The position numbers and the translations under genes were made by a program. Of a DNA stretch of 64,000 bases, positions 1 to 11,063 are shown one piece after another (the stretch's first letter is position 1; each line of letters opens with the position of its first letter). Under the pieces are notes generated by a model. The model was not told the origin of the DNA and made no database searches. It saw only the letters and a program-made list of their open reading frames with translations. This DNA is from Bubalus kerabau (taxonomy: Eukaryota; Chordata; Mammalia; Artiodactyla; Bovidae), in assembly GCF_029407905.1 (NCBI RefSeq), contig NC_073646.1, positions 14,960,001-15,024,000 of the forward strand, given 5' to 3'.

Positions 1-378
1 AGAGCTGCAGCGGGCAGCAGAGATGGGTGTGTGAAGGATAGGTTTCAGGAGCACAGTCCTTGAGTTCCAGTATCTCCAGACTCTGGGCTTGGACCCCAGT
101 AACTTCATTTTATTAAGAAGGACTGAGCAGAAATAGAGACACAGACGTAGAGAACAAACGTGTGGATACCAGGGGGAAAAAGAGGGGGCGGGATGAATTG
201 GGAGATTGAGATTGACATATATACGTATATGTATAAAATAGACAATGAGAACCTATTTATAGCACAGGGAATTCTACTCAGTGCTCTATGGTGACCTAAA
301 TGGGAAGAAAGTCCAAAAAAGAGGGGACGTATGTATAGGTGTAGCTGATTCACTTTGCTGTATGGTAGAAATTAACAC

Positions 379-647
379 CGGAGAAGGCAATGGCACCCCA
401 CTCCAGTACTCTGGCCTGGAAAATCCCATGGACAGAGGAGCCTGGAAGGCTCCAGTCTATGGGGTCGCTAAGAGTTGGACACAACTGAGTGACTTCACTT
501 TCACTTTTCACTTTCATGCATTGGAGAAGGAAATGGCAACCCACTCCAGTGTTCTTGCCTGGAGAATCCAGGGACAGAGGAGCCTGGTGGGCTGCCGTCT
601 ATGGGGTCGCACAGAGTCAGACACGACTGAAGTGACTTAGCAGCAGC
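379..647 (+). mobile_element. BOV-A2 SINE inside L1
   Basis: Dimeric BOV-A2 SINE: two related halves, each with the ccactccagt...cttgcctggagaatcc block, ending in a cagcagcag tail. The sequence agaaattaacac occurs exactly at 367-378 and 648-659, so both insertion borders are fixed. Short open frames on both strands here are SINE sequence, not genes. Confidence 0.93.
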
Positions 648-676
648 AGAAATTAACACAGTGTTGTAAAGCAACT

Positions 677-949
677 GTTGCTGTTGTTCAGTCGTTCGCT
701 TGTGTCCAACTCTTTGCAACCCCATGGACTACAGCATGCCAGGCTTCCCTGTCCTTCAGTATCTCCTGGGATTTGCTTAAACTCATGTCCATTAAGTTAG
801 TGATGCTGTCTAACCACCTCATCCGCTGCCGCCCCCTCTCCTCCTGCCCTCAATCTTTCCCAGCACCAGGGGCTTTTCCAGTGAGCTGGCTCTTCACGTC
901 AGGTGGCCAAAGGACCGTAGCTTCCAGTGAATATTCAGGGTCCATTTCC
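677..949 (-). mobile_element. BovB 3' fragment inside L1
   Basis: 5'-truncated BovB LINE on the minus strand. It holds the ORF2 C-terminus region and the tail, which reads gttgctgttgttcagtcg on the plus strand. An exact duplication, tgtaaagcaact, lies at 665-676 and 950-961 and defines the insertion. Confidence 0.9.
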
Positions 950-1079
950 TGTAAAGCAACTATACTCCAATAAAAGTTAAAAAAAAATAATAGAAGAACC
1001 AAGTGTGGTTAAGCACTCAGGCCCTAGAACCTGGAAGAGATTCAGGGTATGGTGGTAGAGGGTTCATGAGTTGTAAACA

Positions 1080-1292
1080 GCCACTTTTCAAATACTTGCT
1101 GTGTTGGGCAGTGTTCTAAGTGCTTTCCTCACTACAACTTAATCCACATACAGCATCCTCCCTGCCCTTTTTATGGATGAGGAAACGAATGCACAGAGAG
1201 GTCAAGTAACTTGCCCAGGGTTGTTCAGCATCCACGAAACAGCAGACAGTGATATAACCCAGCACTCTGAGTCCAGAGTCCATGATTTCAAC
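1080..1292 (+). mobile_element. MIR SINE
   Basis: Old MIR element. The core reads atggatgaggaaacgaatgc, followed by cagagaggtcaagtaacttg. Strongly diverged, no target duplication visible. Confidence 0.8.
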
Positions 1293-1319
1293 CATCAAGT
1301 TATAGGGGCTCTCAGATGG

Positions 1320-1456
1320 TTTTGAACCCCAGTTCTATTTCTTATTGACTCTGGGGACTGGAGCAAATCTTGCCCTATTCCAGCCTCAGTTTCCCCTCTG
1401 GTCAATGGGGTGTTGATGCGTCCCTGATAGCATTGTCACAGGGATGGAAAGAGAGG
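1320..1456 (-). mobile_element. MIR SINE, reverse
   Basis: Reverse-strand MIR, recognised by cagcctcagtttcccctctg and the following caatggggtg block. It lies close to the preceding forward MIR but is a separate copy. Confidence 0.65.
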
Positions 1457-2335
1457 ACACGTGAAAGTAGGTGACTCTTCCTAGGTTACAAGCAAACCAA
1501 AATTCCCTTCCCTCCTCTAACTGTCAATACCATGCCTTGAGGGAAGAGGATCAGGGCTGCTGAGTTATCTCCAGAGAAGACCCAGAAAACCACCTCTATC
1601 CCCTAAGATCTGGGAGTGGCTCTTACCCATCAAGTCCAACTCTGCTCTCGGAACTTGACTTTATTATTGTCATTTTTAAAAAGTTTGATACACCTGCCTC
1701 CTCTTTACCTTTAATGAGCTGATGATAATCCTGAAGCCTGTTAGGAAAAGCTTCAAGCCAAAGGCAAAATGAAGCATGTGCATTTATGTAACTTGACACT
1801 TCTCAGCCACGTTTGGCAGTTCTGCGTCACGCTGGTTGCACCCTGGGTTTTAAATAGCATCTCCTAAGAACAGGTCACCGTTGCTGGAGCCACTGTACAT
1901 ATCAGGTGGTGGGAAGAGATGCCTTTAATTGCAGAAGATCTAAAAAGCAGTTTGTCTTGGACAAAGCATACCAGAATGTGAGGAGCTGGGGAAGGGAAAA
2001 GGAAGGAGGCCTTAAGGGAAGATGAAAAAAGATGAGGAAAGAGGACGGAGAGAGAGTGTTCCAGGTGAGACCTCTGAACGGAAGGACCCTCCTGAATTCC
2101 TAATTGTATGGGGAGGTAGGGATGAGGGTGGGGACCTGGCGGATCTAATAGAGAAAAAATATCCTCCACTGGACAGGCGTCTGCTGCTCCATGATGCCTT
2201 TCAAAGTCAGAACAAGCTTTGGGAAAGGAAGATCTTCTCTCTGGGTGCTTTGACTGTCTTACCATAAAGGGTTTCATGCCCTTGGCCCCACGGATCTCCC
2301 CTGGGCTCTGCTGAGCTGGGGAGGGGAACCCTGTA
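1457..2335. other. Unassigned intronic sequence
   Basis: No repeat family or exon recognised. The part around 1640-1860 is AT-rich and looks little degraded. The part at 1990-2270 is purine-rich and gives open frames on both strands, which have no recognisable protein and no splice context. Confidence 0.5.
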
Positions 2336-2471
2336 TTAGTTTCTTATCATGGTTACTTTTATGTGTCAACTTGACTGGGCTCTGGGGCACCCAAATACTT
2401 GTTTAGACATAATTTTGGGTGTACCTGTGAGGATATTTCTGGATGAAATTAACATTTGAACCCACAGACTT

Positions 2472-2672
2472 GGCTCATTAGAAAATACCCTGATGCTGGG
2501 AAAGGCAGGAGGAGAAGGGGATGACAGAGGAAGAGATGGGTGGATGGCATCACCGACTCAAAGGACATGAGTTTGAGCAAACTCTGGGAGTTGGTGATGG
2601 ACAGGGAAGCCTGGTGTGCTGCAGTCCATGGGGTCACAAAGAGTCGGATATGACTGAGCAACTGAACAACAA
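2472..2672 (+). mobile_element. BovB 3' fragment
   Basis: Plus-strand BovB 3' end of about 200 bp, from gaaaataccctgatgctggg to a gactgagcaactgaacaac tail. The 10-bp duplication ccacagactt lies at 2462-2471 and 2673-2682. Confidence 0.88.
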
Positions 2673-2702
2673 CCACAGACTTAAGTAAAGTAAAGCAGAT
2701 TA

Positions 2703-3132
2703 GTTCAGTTCAGTTCAGTTGCTCAGTCATGTCCGACTCCTTGCGACCCCATGAACCACAGCACGCCAGGCCTCTCTGTCCATCACCAACTCCCAGAGTC
2801 CACCCAAACCCATGTCCATCGAGTCAGTGATGCCATCCAACCATCTCATCCTCTGTCATCCCCTTCTTTCTCCTCCTGCCCTCAATCTTTCCCAGCATCA
2901 GGGTCTTTTCAAATGAGTCAGCTCTTTGCATCAGATGGCCAAAGTATTAGAGTTTCAGCTTCAACATCAGTCCTTCCAATGATCACCCAGGACTGATCTC
3001 CTTTAGGATGAACTGGTTGGATATCCTTGCAGTCCAAGGGACTCTCAAGAGTCTTCTCCAACACCACAGTTCAAAAGCATCAATTCTTCGGCACTCAGCT
3101 TTCTTTATAGTCCAACTCTCACATCCATATTG
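2703..3132 (-). mobile_element. BovB 3' fragment, reverse
   Basis: Minus-strand BovB 3' end. It starts with the tail repeat agttcagttcagttcagttg and runs into the reverse-transcriptase C-terminal region (ctctcaagagtcttctccaa). Together with the plus-strand piece at 2472-2672 it forms an inverted pair able to fold back on itself. Confidence 0.88.
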
Positions 3133-3493
3133 CACCTCCCCAGTGTGGGTTGGCCTCACTCAATCCGTTGAAGACCTGAGAAGCACAGGAAGCAAGAAGG
3201 AACTTTGCCTGCCTGACTGCATGAGCTGGGTTGTCAGTCTTTCCTTTCCTACCTTTGGACTTGAACTGAAAAATCAACTCTTTATGGGTGTGGAGCTTGC
3301 CAGCTTTGGGCTGGTACTTATACCTTTGGTTCTCGTGGGTCTCCAGGTTGGTGACATACAGATCTTGGGACTTAGCCTCTGTAATCCTGTAAATCCTTAT
3401 AAGGTTATATCTATCTATTTGCCTATCTATCGATATCTCTATCCAGCCTAGAGCTGTTGTGTATAATTGGGTATGCATGAGCCCCATGTGACT

Positions 3494-3772
3494 TCTGCTG
3501 CTGCTACTGCTAAGTCACTTCAGTCGTGTCCAACTCTGTGCGACCCCATAGACAGCAGCCCACCAGGCTCCCCCATCCCTGGGATTCTCTAGGCAAGAAC
3601 ACTGGAGTGGGTTGCCATTTCCTTCTCCAGTGCATGAAAGTGAAAAGTGAAAGTGAAGTCGCTCAGTCATGTCCGACTCTTCGTGACCCCATGGACTGCA
3701 GCCTACCAGGCTTCGCTGATCATGGGATTTTCCAGGCAAGAGTACTGGAGTGGGGTGCCATTGCCTTCTCTG
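3494..3772 (-). mobile_element. BOV-A2 SINE
   Basis: Full dimeric BOV-A2 on the minus strand, starting at its tgctgctgctactgc tail. The exact 11-bp duplication cccatgtgact lies at 3483-3493 and 3773-3783. Confidence 0.93.
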
Positions 3773-3799
3773 CCCATGTGACTATTTCAGCTTAAATTA

Positions 3800-4014
3800 C
3801 TGTGTGCTCTGCTGTGCTTAGTCGTGTCTAACATTTTGCGACCTATGGACTGTAGCCCACCAGACTCCTCTGCCCATGGGATTCTCCAGGCGAGAATACT
3901 GGAGTGGGTTGCCATGCCCTCGTCCAGGGAATCTTCCCAACCCAGGAATCGAACCCAGGTCTCCTGCGTTGCAGGGGGATTCTTTACCAACTGAACTACC
4001 AGGGAAGCCCCAAC
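3800..4014 (-). mobile_element. Bov-tA SINE
   Basis: Monomeric tRNA-Glu-derived Bov-tA on the minus strand. The tRNA-like head is at the right end (accagggaagcccc) and the tail at the left. A short duplication, taaatta, lies at 3793-3799 and 4015-4021. Confidence 0.9.
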
Positions 4015-4021
4015 TAAATTA

Positions 4022-4110
4022 GTTACAATTAAATAAAACTCAAAATGCAGTCCTTCAGTAGTCTTAGCCACATTTCAAATGCTCCTTAGTCAATTCTGGC
4101 TAATGGCTAT
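4022..4110. mobile_element. Possible old hAT fragment
   Basis: Contains catttcaaatgctccttagt followed by gctaatggctatcctag. This resembles the terminal part of an old mammalian hAT-Charlie element. The match is remembered and short. Confidence 0.4.
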
Positions 4111-4199
4111 CCTAGTAGAAAGCCGTTGTTCTTTGTAGAGCATCACCCTCATCATGGAAGAAACTCTCACACATAAGCATCAGGAAGCATATTCCAGAA

Positions 4200-4650
4200 T
4201 GTTCACATCAGTCTGTTCCCACCCAGTCTCCCACCTTCTCATCTTCATCAATTCTCCCCCTGTGGCCCTGACCTCTGCTCTCCATGGACCTCCTTTCAGT
4301 CCCTCTTCTTCCACGGCAACCTTCATCCGGGCTGTTCCTTCTATCTAGACGCCCCCCACTTCCCCTTCCTGCCTGGTTAACTCTCCCCCTTTCCCCAGGG
4401 CTCAGATCCAGGGTCATTTCCTAGAGGAAGCCTTCCCAGCACCTTCCAGTCTGGGTCCTGTCCTGTCCCGGTCACCAAGGTCTTGTTTCCTCCATTTATA
4501 AATCTGTGCTTATCAGTGCAAGTCCGTGTTTCCCGTCTCTCTCCTGCTCGCCTCAGCCTTAGTGAGGATACAGGCTGAGCCGTGTAAACTCCTCACGGTG
4601 TAGGCAGCACCCAACACGTGGCCCGTCTCAGGGTAGGTGCTCCGTGCGTA
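4200..4650 (+). mobile_element. L2 LINE 3' region
   Basis: Diverged L2 pattern: a cytosine-rich stretch leading to aggaagccttcccagcacc, then ggtaggtgctccgtgcg and an ataaatgagc end. Old, with no intact frame. Confidence 0.6.
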
Positions 4651-4784
4651 TATACCTAATAAATGAGCAAGGGCTTGACTTCCCTTCTTTTTTTAGTGCC
4701 TGCCTCATTTCCAGTGGTTCCATCCACAGTATTCCTACAGAGGGAGACCTTGGTCCAGCAGCTTGCAGTGCACTTTATGAAGTG

Positions 4785-5325
4785 TATGAGTTTCCTGTGG
4801 CTGCTGCAACAAACTATACAAAGTTGGTGACTTAACACGGGGGACTTCCTGGTGGGCCAGTGGTTAGGGCTTTGCACTTTCATGGCCCAGGGCCTGGGTT
4901 CCATCCCTGATCAGGTAGTTAAGACCCTGAAAGCCATATGGCGAGGCAAAAGAAGCAAACACCTCCACACCTATTCTCTTGTCTTTTCTAGAGACCAGAA
5001 GTTGGCAGTGGGTTTCTGCCATCAAAGTGTTGGTGGGGCCAAGCTTCTCCTGGAGGCTCATTTTCCAAGGCGAGGATCATTTTGCGAGCTCTTTCCCACT
5101 TCCAGAGCCTCATGTCTTATGTTCCCTCCTCGTTGTCCCTTCCTCCATCTTCAAAGACCACAAGTGGTACCATCCAATCTCTGCTGGAATCAGCCCACCT
5201 GTATAATCCAAGATAACCTCCCCCTCCCAAGATCCCGAATTGAATCACACCTGCAGAGTCCCACTTGCCGTCTAGGGTAACATGTTAAGTTCTGGGAGTT
5301 AGGGTGGGGATATCTTGCAGAACAT
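4785..5325 (+). mobile_element. Old mammalian repeat split by CHR-2
   Basis: Starts with gtttcctgtggctgctgcaa, breaks at about 4840 for a CHR-2 SINE, and resumes near 4962 with the ctggaggctcattttcc block. Two relatives of the same family lie at about 43857-44530 and 55045-55735. I do not assign a family name. Confidence 0.55.
4841..4960 (+). mobile_element. CHR-2 SINE
   Basis: Cetartiodactyla tRNA-derived SINE. The head reads gggacttcctggtgggccag and the B-box region ggttccatccctgatcagg. The tail is short and A-rich. Confidence 0.8.
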
Positions 5326-5884
5326 TGTTCAGCTGACCACCTTAAGAGACCGCAGCAATTCATTTAAAGGCCAAGTGCAGAGCTGGCCTCCCAGGGTGGC
5401 AGCAACAGTGACGGGGATGTCCATGGCAAGGTCGAGCTGAGGGGAAGACAGCATGCACCGCATGGAGAACCTGCGTTGCTTCATCTGATGCTGAGTGTTC
5501 ATCATTCTTTGAAATCTCCCAAGGAAAAAGCATCTTATGAGACAGAGCGAGCGCACAGGTTCAGTCATGTGTGCCTGACAATGCAGGGTTTTCCGTGCTC
5601 TTTGCTTGTCTCTGGAAAACTGCTGATGTGAGTGGCAGCTGGGGTTGAGAGGTGCTTGTCCATATCACTTGATGATCTCAATTGAGGACTCGGCTCTTTG
5701 CTCTGAACTTAGCCCCAAATCAGATAATGCTTGCCTGTGCCTCATTTCTCTTCAGATAAGAACCAGCCCCCTGTTGACATCTTTAGGACAGGCTGCTCAA
5801 AAGAGAAACAGGAAGGGAGAAAATACAGACACCTTAGTAGATTTGCCTTCGTGTTTTGGGTCTACACAGCATAGCCACTCATTT
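5326..5884. other. Unassigned intronic sequence
   Basis: No repeat, exon or RNA gene recognised in this stretch between an old repeat and a reverse CHR-2 SINE. Confidence 0.5.
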
Positions 5885-6036
5885 TATGTAAGTCTTTTAT
5901 TGAGCTTGTTACAGTATTTCTTCTGTTTTGTGTTTTGGCTTTTCAGCCAGGAAGCATGTGGGATCTTAGCTACCGGATTGAACCTACCTCCCCTGCAATG
6001 GAAGGCGAGGTCTTAACCACTGGTCCACTAGGGAAC
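5885..6036 (-). mobile_element. CHR-2 SINE, reverse
   Basis: Reverse CHR-2: the gcatgtgggatcttagctac block, then gtcttaaccactggtccact, then the tagggaac end. Moderately diverged. Confidence 0.78.
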
Positions 6037-6097
6037 GTCGCCATAGCTACTCATTAAGACAGTATCCTGATTTATATCTTTTGCTTTGTTTAATTGG

Positions 6098-6363
6098 CTA
6101 ATGGCACCCCACTCCAGTACTCTTGCCTGGAAAATCCCATGGACGGAGGAGCCTGGTAGGCTGCAATCCATGGGGTCGCTAAGAGTCCGACACAACTGAG
6201 TGACTTCACTTTCACCCTTCACTTTCATGCATTGGAGAAGGATATGGCAACCCACTCCGGTGTTCTTGCCTGGAGAATCCCAGGGATGGCTGAGCCTGGC
6301 GGGCTGCCGTCTATCGGGTCGCACAGAGTCGGACACGACTGAAGTGACTTAGCAGCAGCAGCA
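6098..6363 (+). mobile_element. BOV-A2 SINE, 5' truncated
   Basis: Plus-strand BOV-A2 with both monomer halves and a cagcagcagcag tail. The first few bases of the head are missing. Confidence 0.9.
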
Positions 6364-6599
6364 GTCATTGACTGATCAGTTACATAGATCTTTCCTCTTG
6401 GATTTCTGGCCTGGAACTCTTGTCCTTCTGTCCTCAGTCCCCTAAACTCCTCAGGGGTTTCAAATTAGATTAGGAAAATCTAAGACCCTCCCAGTTTGGG
6501 TCCTGCCAGAGGAAAGGCAGCCTGTTTTTTTTTTTTTTTTTCATTACTAAATGTCTTGGTTCTTTGACAGTTATTTTCTGATAAAAGGAAAGGCGTGTA

Positions 6600-6815
6600 A
6601 CTTTCTCTAGATGATATTATACCTACCTTTGAATTCTAACTCTGCCATTTGTATGCTGTGCAATCTTGAACGGATACCTTAACCTCTCTGAGCCTTGGCT
6701 AACTCATTTGTCAAATGGCAATGCAGCTAACCTCTCCTAGGGTGATTTTGAGGAGTAAAAGCGATCATGTTATTAAGTGTCCCCCCACAATATAAATGCT
6801 CATTAAATGTTATTT
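6600..6815 (-). mobile_element. MIR SINE, reverse
   Basis: Reverse MIR: aacctctctgagccttggct, then gtcaaatgg, then a degraded gctcattaaatgtta end. A separate poly-T run of about 19 bases lies just upstream, near 6523-6541. Confidence 0.75.
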
Positions 6816-7419
6816 TCCTTTCCTTCAGGAAGAAATTGAGTTTGGAAATGAACAGGTGCTTGTTAAAAGCAGACATCGGCTCATGTGCTTGGCTTTTAGT
6901 AGTAGCCTGTTTATGGTGAAGAGGGGGCACAGGAGAAGGGAGGAGATTGGAGGGTGGAATGAAGGTCTCTTCCATCATAGGAAGGTACATACAGACTGGA
7001 GAGGAGGTGATGCAGGGCATCTGAGATCCATTTTGAAACATCTGAAGGACTGTCACGTGGAGGAGCGAGTTGGTTTCTTCTTTGTGGAACTAGAATCACA
7101 AATGCTGCAGAGAATCCAGTTAACCATCCCAGCATAAGAGGGGCCTTAGCAAATACTTGGAATTACAAAAGTTGGAACCTTGGGAGGTCATGAGTTTCCA
7201 TACATAGGGATATCCAAGCACTTATTTATTCCTTCCTTTATTCAGTAAGCACTTGCAGTGAATAATACGTATGAGGACTTGCCCTAACAGTCCAGGGGAG
7301 GAGACAAAATCTGTTGATGTCAGAGTAAAAGATAGAAGCTTCAGATGGGTGAAGGGGTGGAGTAGCAGGTGCTGAGATGCTGTGATCAATTCTCAATGCT
7401 GTCATTACTAATTCGTCTA
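6816..7419. other. Unassigned intronic sequence
   Basis: No exon recognised. An open frame at 6796-7137 has no recognisable domain. A weak MIR/L2-like patch (attcagtaagcacttgc) is seen near 7240. Confidence 0.45.
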
Positions 7420-7570
7420 ATGAATCTTGAGCATATACATGTGCCAGGCACAATGCTAAATTTTTTCAATGGATCACTGGTTTTTTTCTTCGTAGCAACC
7501 TGATGAGGCAGGTACTAATGAGTCACATTTTACAAATAAGATTAAGCTAAGAATGAGGGGAGTTGAGATT
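7420..7570 (+). mobile_element. MIR SINE
   Basis: Diverged forward MIR: acatgtgccaggcacaatgc, then gcaacctgatgaggcaggta, then the cattttacaaataag block. Confidence 0.7.
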
Positions 7571-7786
7571 CTAGCTCCAGTAGCTTGACTCAGAGCTGGC
7601 TGTTCATGAAGCACCAGTGGTCGCCTCCCAGCCCCACTGCCCCTCCTTAGAGAATCAGCTCCTCATGTTTGGGGTTCTGGCCTCCCCCACTCCCGTCCTC
7701 CAGGCCAGAGCTAGTTGGTCCAGATTGGCTTGGCCTGGGCCGATCAGAGTCACTCTCCTGGAATACAGAAAGACTGGACCAGTTAG

Positions 7787-8009
7787 ATGATGAAAGTGAA
7801 CAAAAGTGCTAGTCGTTCTGTTGTGTCCGACTCTGTGACCCCATGGACTCTAGTCCTCCAGGCTCCTCTGTCCATGGGATTCTCCAACAAGAATACTGGA
7901 GTGGGTTGCCATTTCCTTCTCCGTGGGGTCTTCCCGACCCAGGGATCGAACCCAGCTCTCCTGAGTGGCAGGGAGATTCTTTACCATCTGAGCCACTGGG
8001 GAAGCCTTT
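7787..8009 (-). mobile_element. Bov-tA SINE
   Basis: Minus-strand Bov-tA with the tRNA-like head at the right (ctgagccactggggaagcc) and the tail at the left (agtcgttctgttgtgtccg). Confidence 0.9.
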
Positions 8010-8939
8010 TTGTGGTTAGGTGATGGGAGATTTGCAAACCAAAGACTGTGGATGAGTAGAGAAAACCATACTTTGGTGGGAAGTACAGCACCACTGCCTT
8101 ATTAAGAGCCACAAACAAGGGAGACTAGGGTCCCCAAAAGCAGAGAATGAACTTGGCCATGACATTCCCATTCTGCTCCTCAGGCTGCCCTGCTGAACTG
8201 GATCTGCGTAAGATGCCACATCTTCTTCTACCCTGGGTACCTACTCTCCAGACCCTTGGAGAGGTACCTCCCACCCATGATGCCACAGGCTGGGGAAACC
8301 AAAATCCATGACAGTGGTCTCTGAATCCCTAGCAGGTTCCCTCTTATATCCTCTCTGCCCCTGGGCTTGGTTTCCTGGGTTCTACACCACCATCTGTGTG
8401 GGTGTGCCACGCAGATGCTTCAGTTTCCATAACAACAAATCAAAACAAAGCCCTGTGATACTCCCACAGGTCATTTGAGGAGTTGTAGAACTAAGGATCA
8501 CAGAAGGGGTGGCACGGAGCTCTTTACAAACAAACTATTTAAAAATCCACATTTTATACTCCTGGCTAATAAGGCCTTTTTCATCAGCCTGCATGAGGCA
8601 GTTCTTTTTCTTGAGCCAGTCTCATCTCCTCCCTTGCTCTTGTTTTTCTCAGCTCCCTCCATCTCAAGTAAGACACATGCCTCTTCCTGCCCCACGAAGA
8701 GCAATTTCATGCTCTTCTGAGAAGCCGTGGCACCAAAAGGTGCCTGGGCTCTTGGGAACCCTACCCCAAGAGGTTGTCAAACTATGATTCCCAGAAAAAA
8801 CATTTCCTCCCTAAGAGGAATAAGATGTTAACATTCCCCTGATTTCTGACACCTTTACTAAACTATCTTTATGGAAAACGTAACTATGCTAAGACCTCTA
8901 CTTCCCAGAATCCCTTTCCCTTTCCAAGTAAAAGGTGGG
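8010..8939. other. Unassigned intronic sequence
   Basis: No repeat family or exon recognised. Short open frames around 8475-8787 occur on both strands and have no recognisable protein. Confidence 0.5.
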
Positions 8940-9155
8940 AGACAAAATAGATAATTGATGAGAACTGACTGTAGAGCACAGGGAACTCTACTCAGTGCTC
9001 TCTAGAGCAAGAGAGGAGACCCAAAATGGGAAGGAAGTCCAAAGAAGAGCAGCTATGTGTATATGCATGGCTGATTCACTTTGCTCCATGGCAGAAAATA
9101 GTATAGCGACTATAAGCAACTGTAAAGCAACTATACTCCAAGAAAAAAAAAAGAA
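8940..9155 (+). mobile_element. Ruminant L1 3' end
   Basis: Second copy of the ruminant L1 3' UTR: agcacagggaactctactca, ctgattcactttgctcc and gtaaagcaactatactcc, then an A-rich tail. Confidence 0.85.
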
Positions 9156-9726
9156 TTAACAGTAATCATTATCATTAATATTGTGATACTAAACAAAAAA
9201 GGTGTGCATTATAAAGAAAAAAGAAACTAAATCTAAAAGCACTTAGAACAGTACTCTCCAGACTTGTTATAAAGTATGCAATGAATTTTAGCTATAATTA
9301 TGAAAAACTAAAAATAAAAATGGAAGATTCCGGGAAGCAGCAGTGTTGATCCTTTGAGGGGGGCCATGGTTAGAGCATGAAGGTAGCTCCAGCTCATCCT
9401 CACTGTCCACTGCTTTTCTGTCCAACTTGTCTTCCGGACTGCCTGACCTGCTGGCCAAACATGGCCCCATGTCTTCTAGACACCGGGCAGACAAGGCGAC
9501 AGACTTGCATAGACCTGCCCCCCTCTGCACCCTACCATAACCAGATGCATGCGTCTGACCTCTCAGAAGGGCGGCCCTGTGTCTCCTCTGGTCCTCACCT
9601 TCCCTTCCCTGACCTCCACCTCACCGGCTGCTCCCACGATTGTGGCCAATTTAATTCTTATAATGCATCCCTTGCCCTGTAACTCATGGTGGTTCTGCTT
9701 CCCCAGTTGAGCCTTGATAGCCATCA
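9156..9726. other. Unassigned intronic sequence
   Basis: AT-rich at first, then GC-richer from about 9320. No feature supported. Confidence 0.45.
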
Positions 9727-10075
9727 AGAGGGTTTCCCTGCTGGCTTAGTGGTAAAGAATTCGCCTGCCCATGCAGGAGACGCAAGTTCGATCCCTGATC
9801 CAGGAAGATTCCACCTGCCCTGGCACACCTACGCCCCTGTGCCACAACTATTGAACCTGCTCTCTGGAGCCCGGGAAGAGAAACGACTGAGCCCACGTGC
9901 TGCAACTCCTGAAGCCTGCCAGCTACATTCCCCCTGCTCTGCAGCCAGAGAAACCACCACAATGAGAGGCCCACACTCCACAACCACGGAGTAGCCCCCG
10001 CTTGCCGCAGCTAGAGAAAGCCTGTGCGCAGCAACAAAGACCCAGCCCAGCCAAAAATAAATACAATTATTTTTT
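9727..10075 (+). mobile_element. CHR-1 SINE, near full length
   Basis: Long tRNA-derived Cetartiodactyla SINE. It has the tRNA-like head ttccctgctggcttagtgg, the B-box-like gttcgatccctgatccagg, a GC-rich body with repeated ccgcaactac-like units, and an end at gccaaaaataaatac. Confidence 0.85.
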
Positions 10076-10144
10076 AAGAAAAGATACACAGCAAGAAGCT
10101 TTACAGAAGCAGCCAGTGGCTGGAGGCCGTGAAACTTGTCTGTC

Positions 10145-10335
10145 TTGCTCTAGGCTGGCAGTTCTCCTCAAAATCACTGGCTCAACCTTGACTCACCCAG
10201 AGCCAAGGAATCCCTTGGAGAGCTTTAGAGAAGATGCTGATACCTGGGTCTTACTTCCAGATTCGGAGTTAATCAGTCCAGAGTGTGGCTTGGCCATTGA
10301 AAGTTTGAAAACACTTTGGATGATGCTCCCCATAC
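10145..10335 (+). mobile_element. Old hAT-Charlie-type element
   Basis: Pattern ctggcagttctcctcaaaat, then a gatacctgggtcttacttcc block, then gtttgaaaacactttgg. This fits the MER5-like non-autonomous hAT group. Old and diverged. Confidence 0.5.
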
Positions 10336-10904
10336 CTTCCATATACGTTCCTCACCTCTTCCCTGAATGAAATAGAACCCAAGTGTCTGTCAGCTGCTTG
10401 CAGATGACTCATCTTGCTTTCTTGCCATATTTTTTAATGATGAAATTGAGTGACGGTATAAAATGTGCCCACATTGGCACTGCAATAAGTACCTCTCTCT
10501 CCTGTAGCTTAGCTCGTGATCAGAATCAAAATGAAATGTATGTTTGTGGTCTCCCAGGGTGTCCGAGAATCCCAGGGCCATCTGTTGTCCTTCTTATCAC
10601 ATCCATTATAGAAGTTCATTGATTAAGCCTTTAATTGAAACCGGTGCTGTGTTTATCAAGAAATTTACATTTATAAGCTTTCTAAAGGCACATAACCAGA
10701 AGCAGAATTTATAGTCACTCGGTAACGATCACTTTCATTTCATTCCATTGCCCACCTGTTTTCGACCCCTAAAAACCAACACAGGGTCTCTTTTTTAATT
10801 TTAAGAAATCACATGAGTAAGCCAAGAGTTGGAAGATGTGGGATTTCTGAACTTCTTTACTGAACTGTGAGGGATTCTGGCATTTAAGGGTAGTAATTGT
10901 TTAA
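10336..10904. other. Unassigned intronic sequence
   Basis: No repeat or exon recognised. Slightly AT-rich, with several stop-free short frames of no recognisable identity. Confidence 0.45.
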
Positions 10905-11063
10905 GAGAAGGGGGCAACAGAGGATGAGATGGTTGGATGGCATCATTGACTCAATGAACATGAGTTTGAACAAGCTCCAGGAGATGGTGAAGGACAGGAA
11001 AGCCTGGCGTGCTGCAGTCCGTGGGGTCGCAAAGAGTCAGACACGACTGACTGATTGAGCACA
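10905..11063 (+). mobile_element. BovB 3' end
   Basis: Very short BovB 3' fragment: ggatgagatggttggatggc to gagtcagacacgactgactg. Confidence 0.85.

Larger units (their letters stand above)
112..985 (+). mobile_element. Ruminant L1 3' end, interrupted twice
   Basis: This is the 3' untranslated end of a ruminant LINE-1. The pieces at about 112-378, 660-676 and 962-985 join into the usual L1 3' end: a stretch reading ctgattcactttgctg, then tgtaaagcaactatactcc, then an A-rich tail. Two younger elements sit inside it, a BOV-A2 SINE and a minus-strand BovB fragment, each flanked by its own exact 12-bp duplication. The L1 is therefore the oldest layer. No ORF2 sequence remains. The left border is approximate. 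Confidence 0.85.
2336..3465 (+). mobile_element. Old mammalian repeat split by two BovB pieces
   Basis: An old interspersed repeat I recognise but cannot name. It begins with tatgtgtcaacttgactggg, continues at 2673-2702, and resumes at about 3133 with cagtgtgggttggcctcact, ending in a tatctatc-rich tail near 3430. Two BovB fragments in opposite orientations interrupt it. The left border is approximate. Confidence 0.6.

Noticed and set aside
281..725. Open frames on both strands, up to 119 codons
   Set aside because: Typical translation of BOV-A2 SINE sequence, repeated at many places in the window.
1864..2277. 137-codon minus-strand frame
   Set aside because: Biased composition from a purine-rich plus strand; no known domain.
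9727..10075. Functional tRNA gene in the CHR-1 head
   Set aside because: The tRNA-like part lacks a complete cloverleaf and is followed by SINE body sequence.
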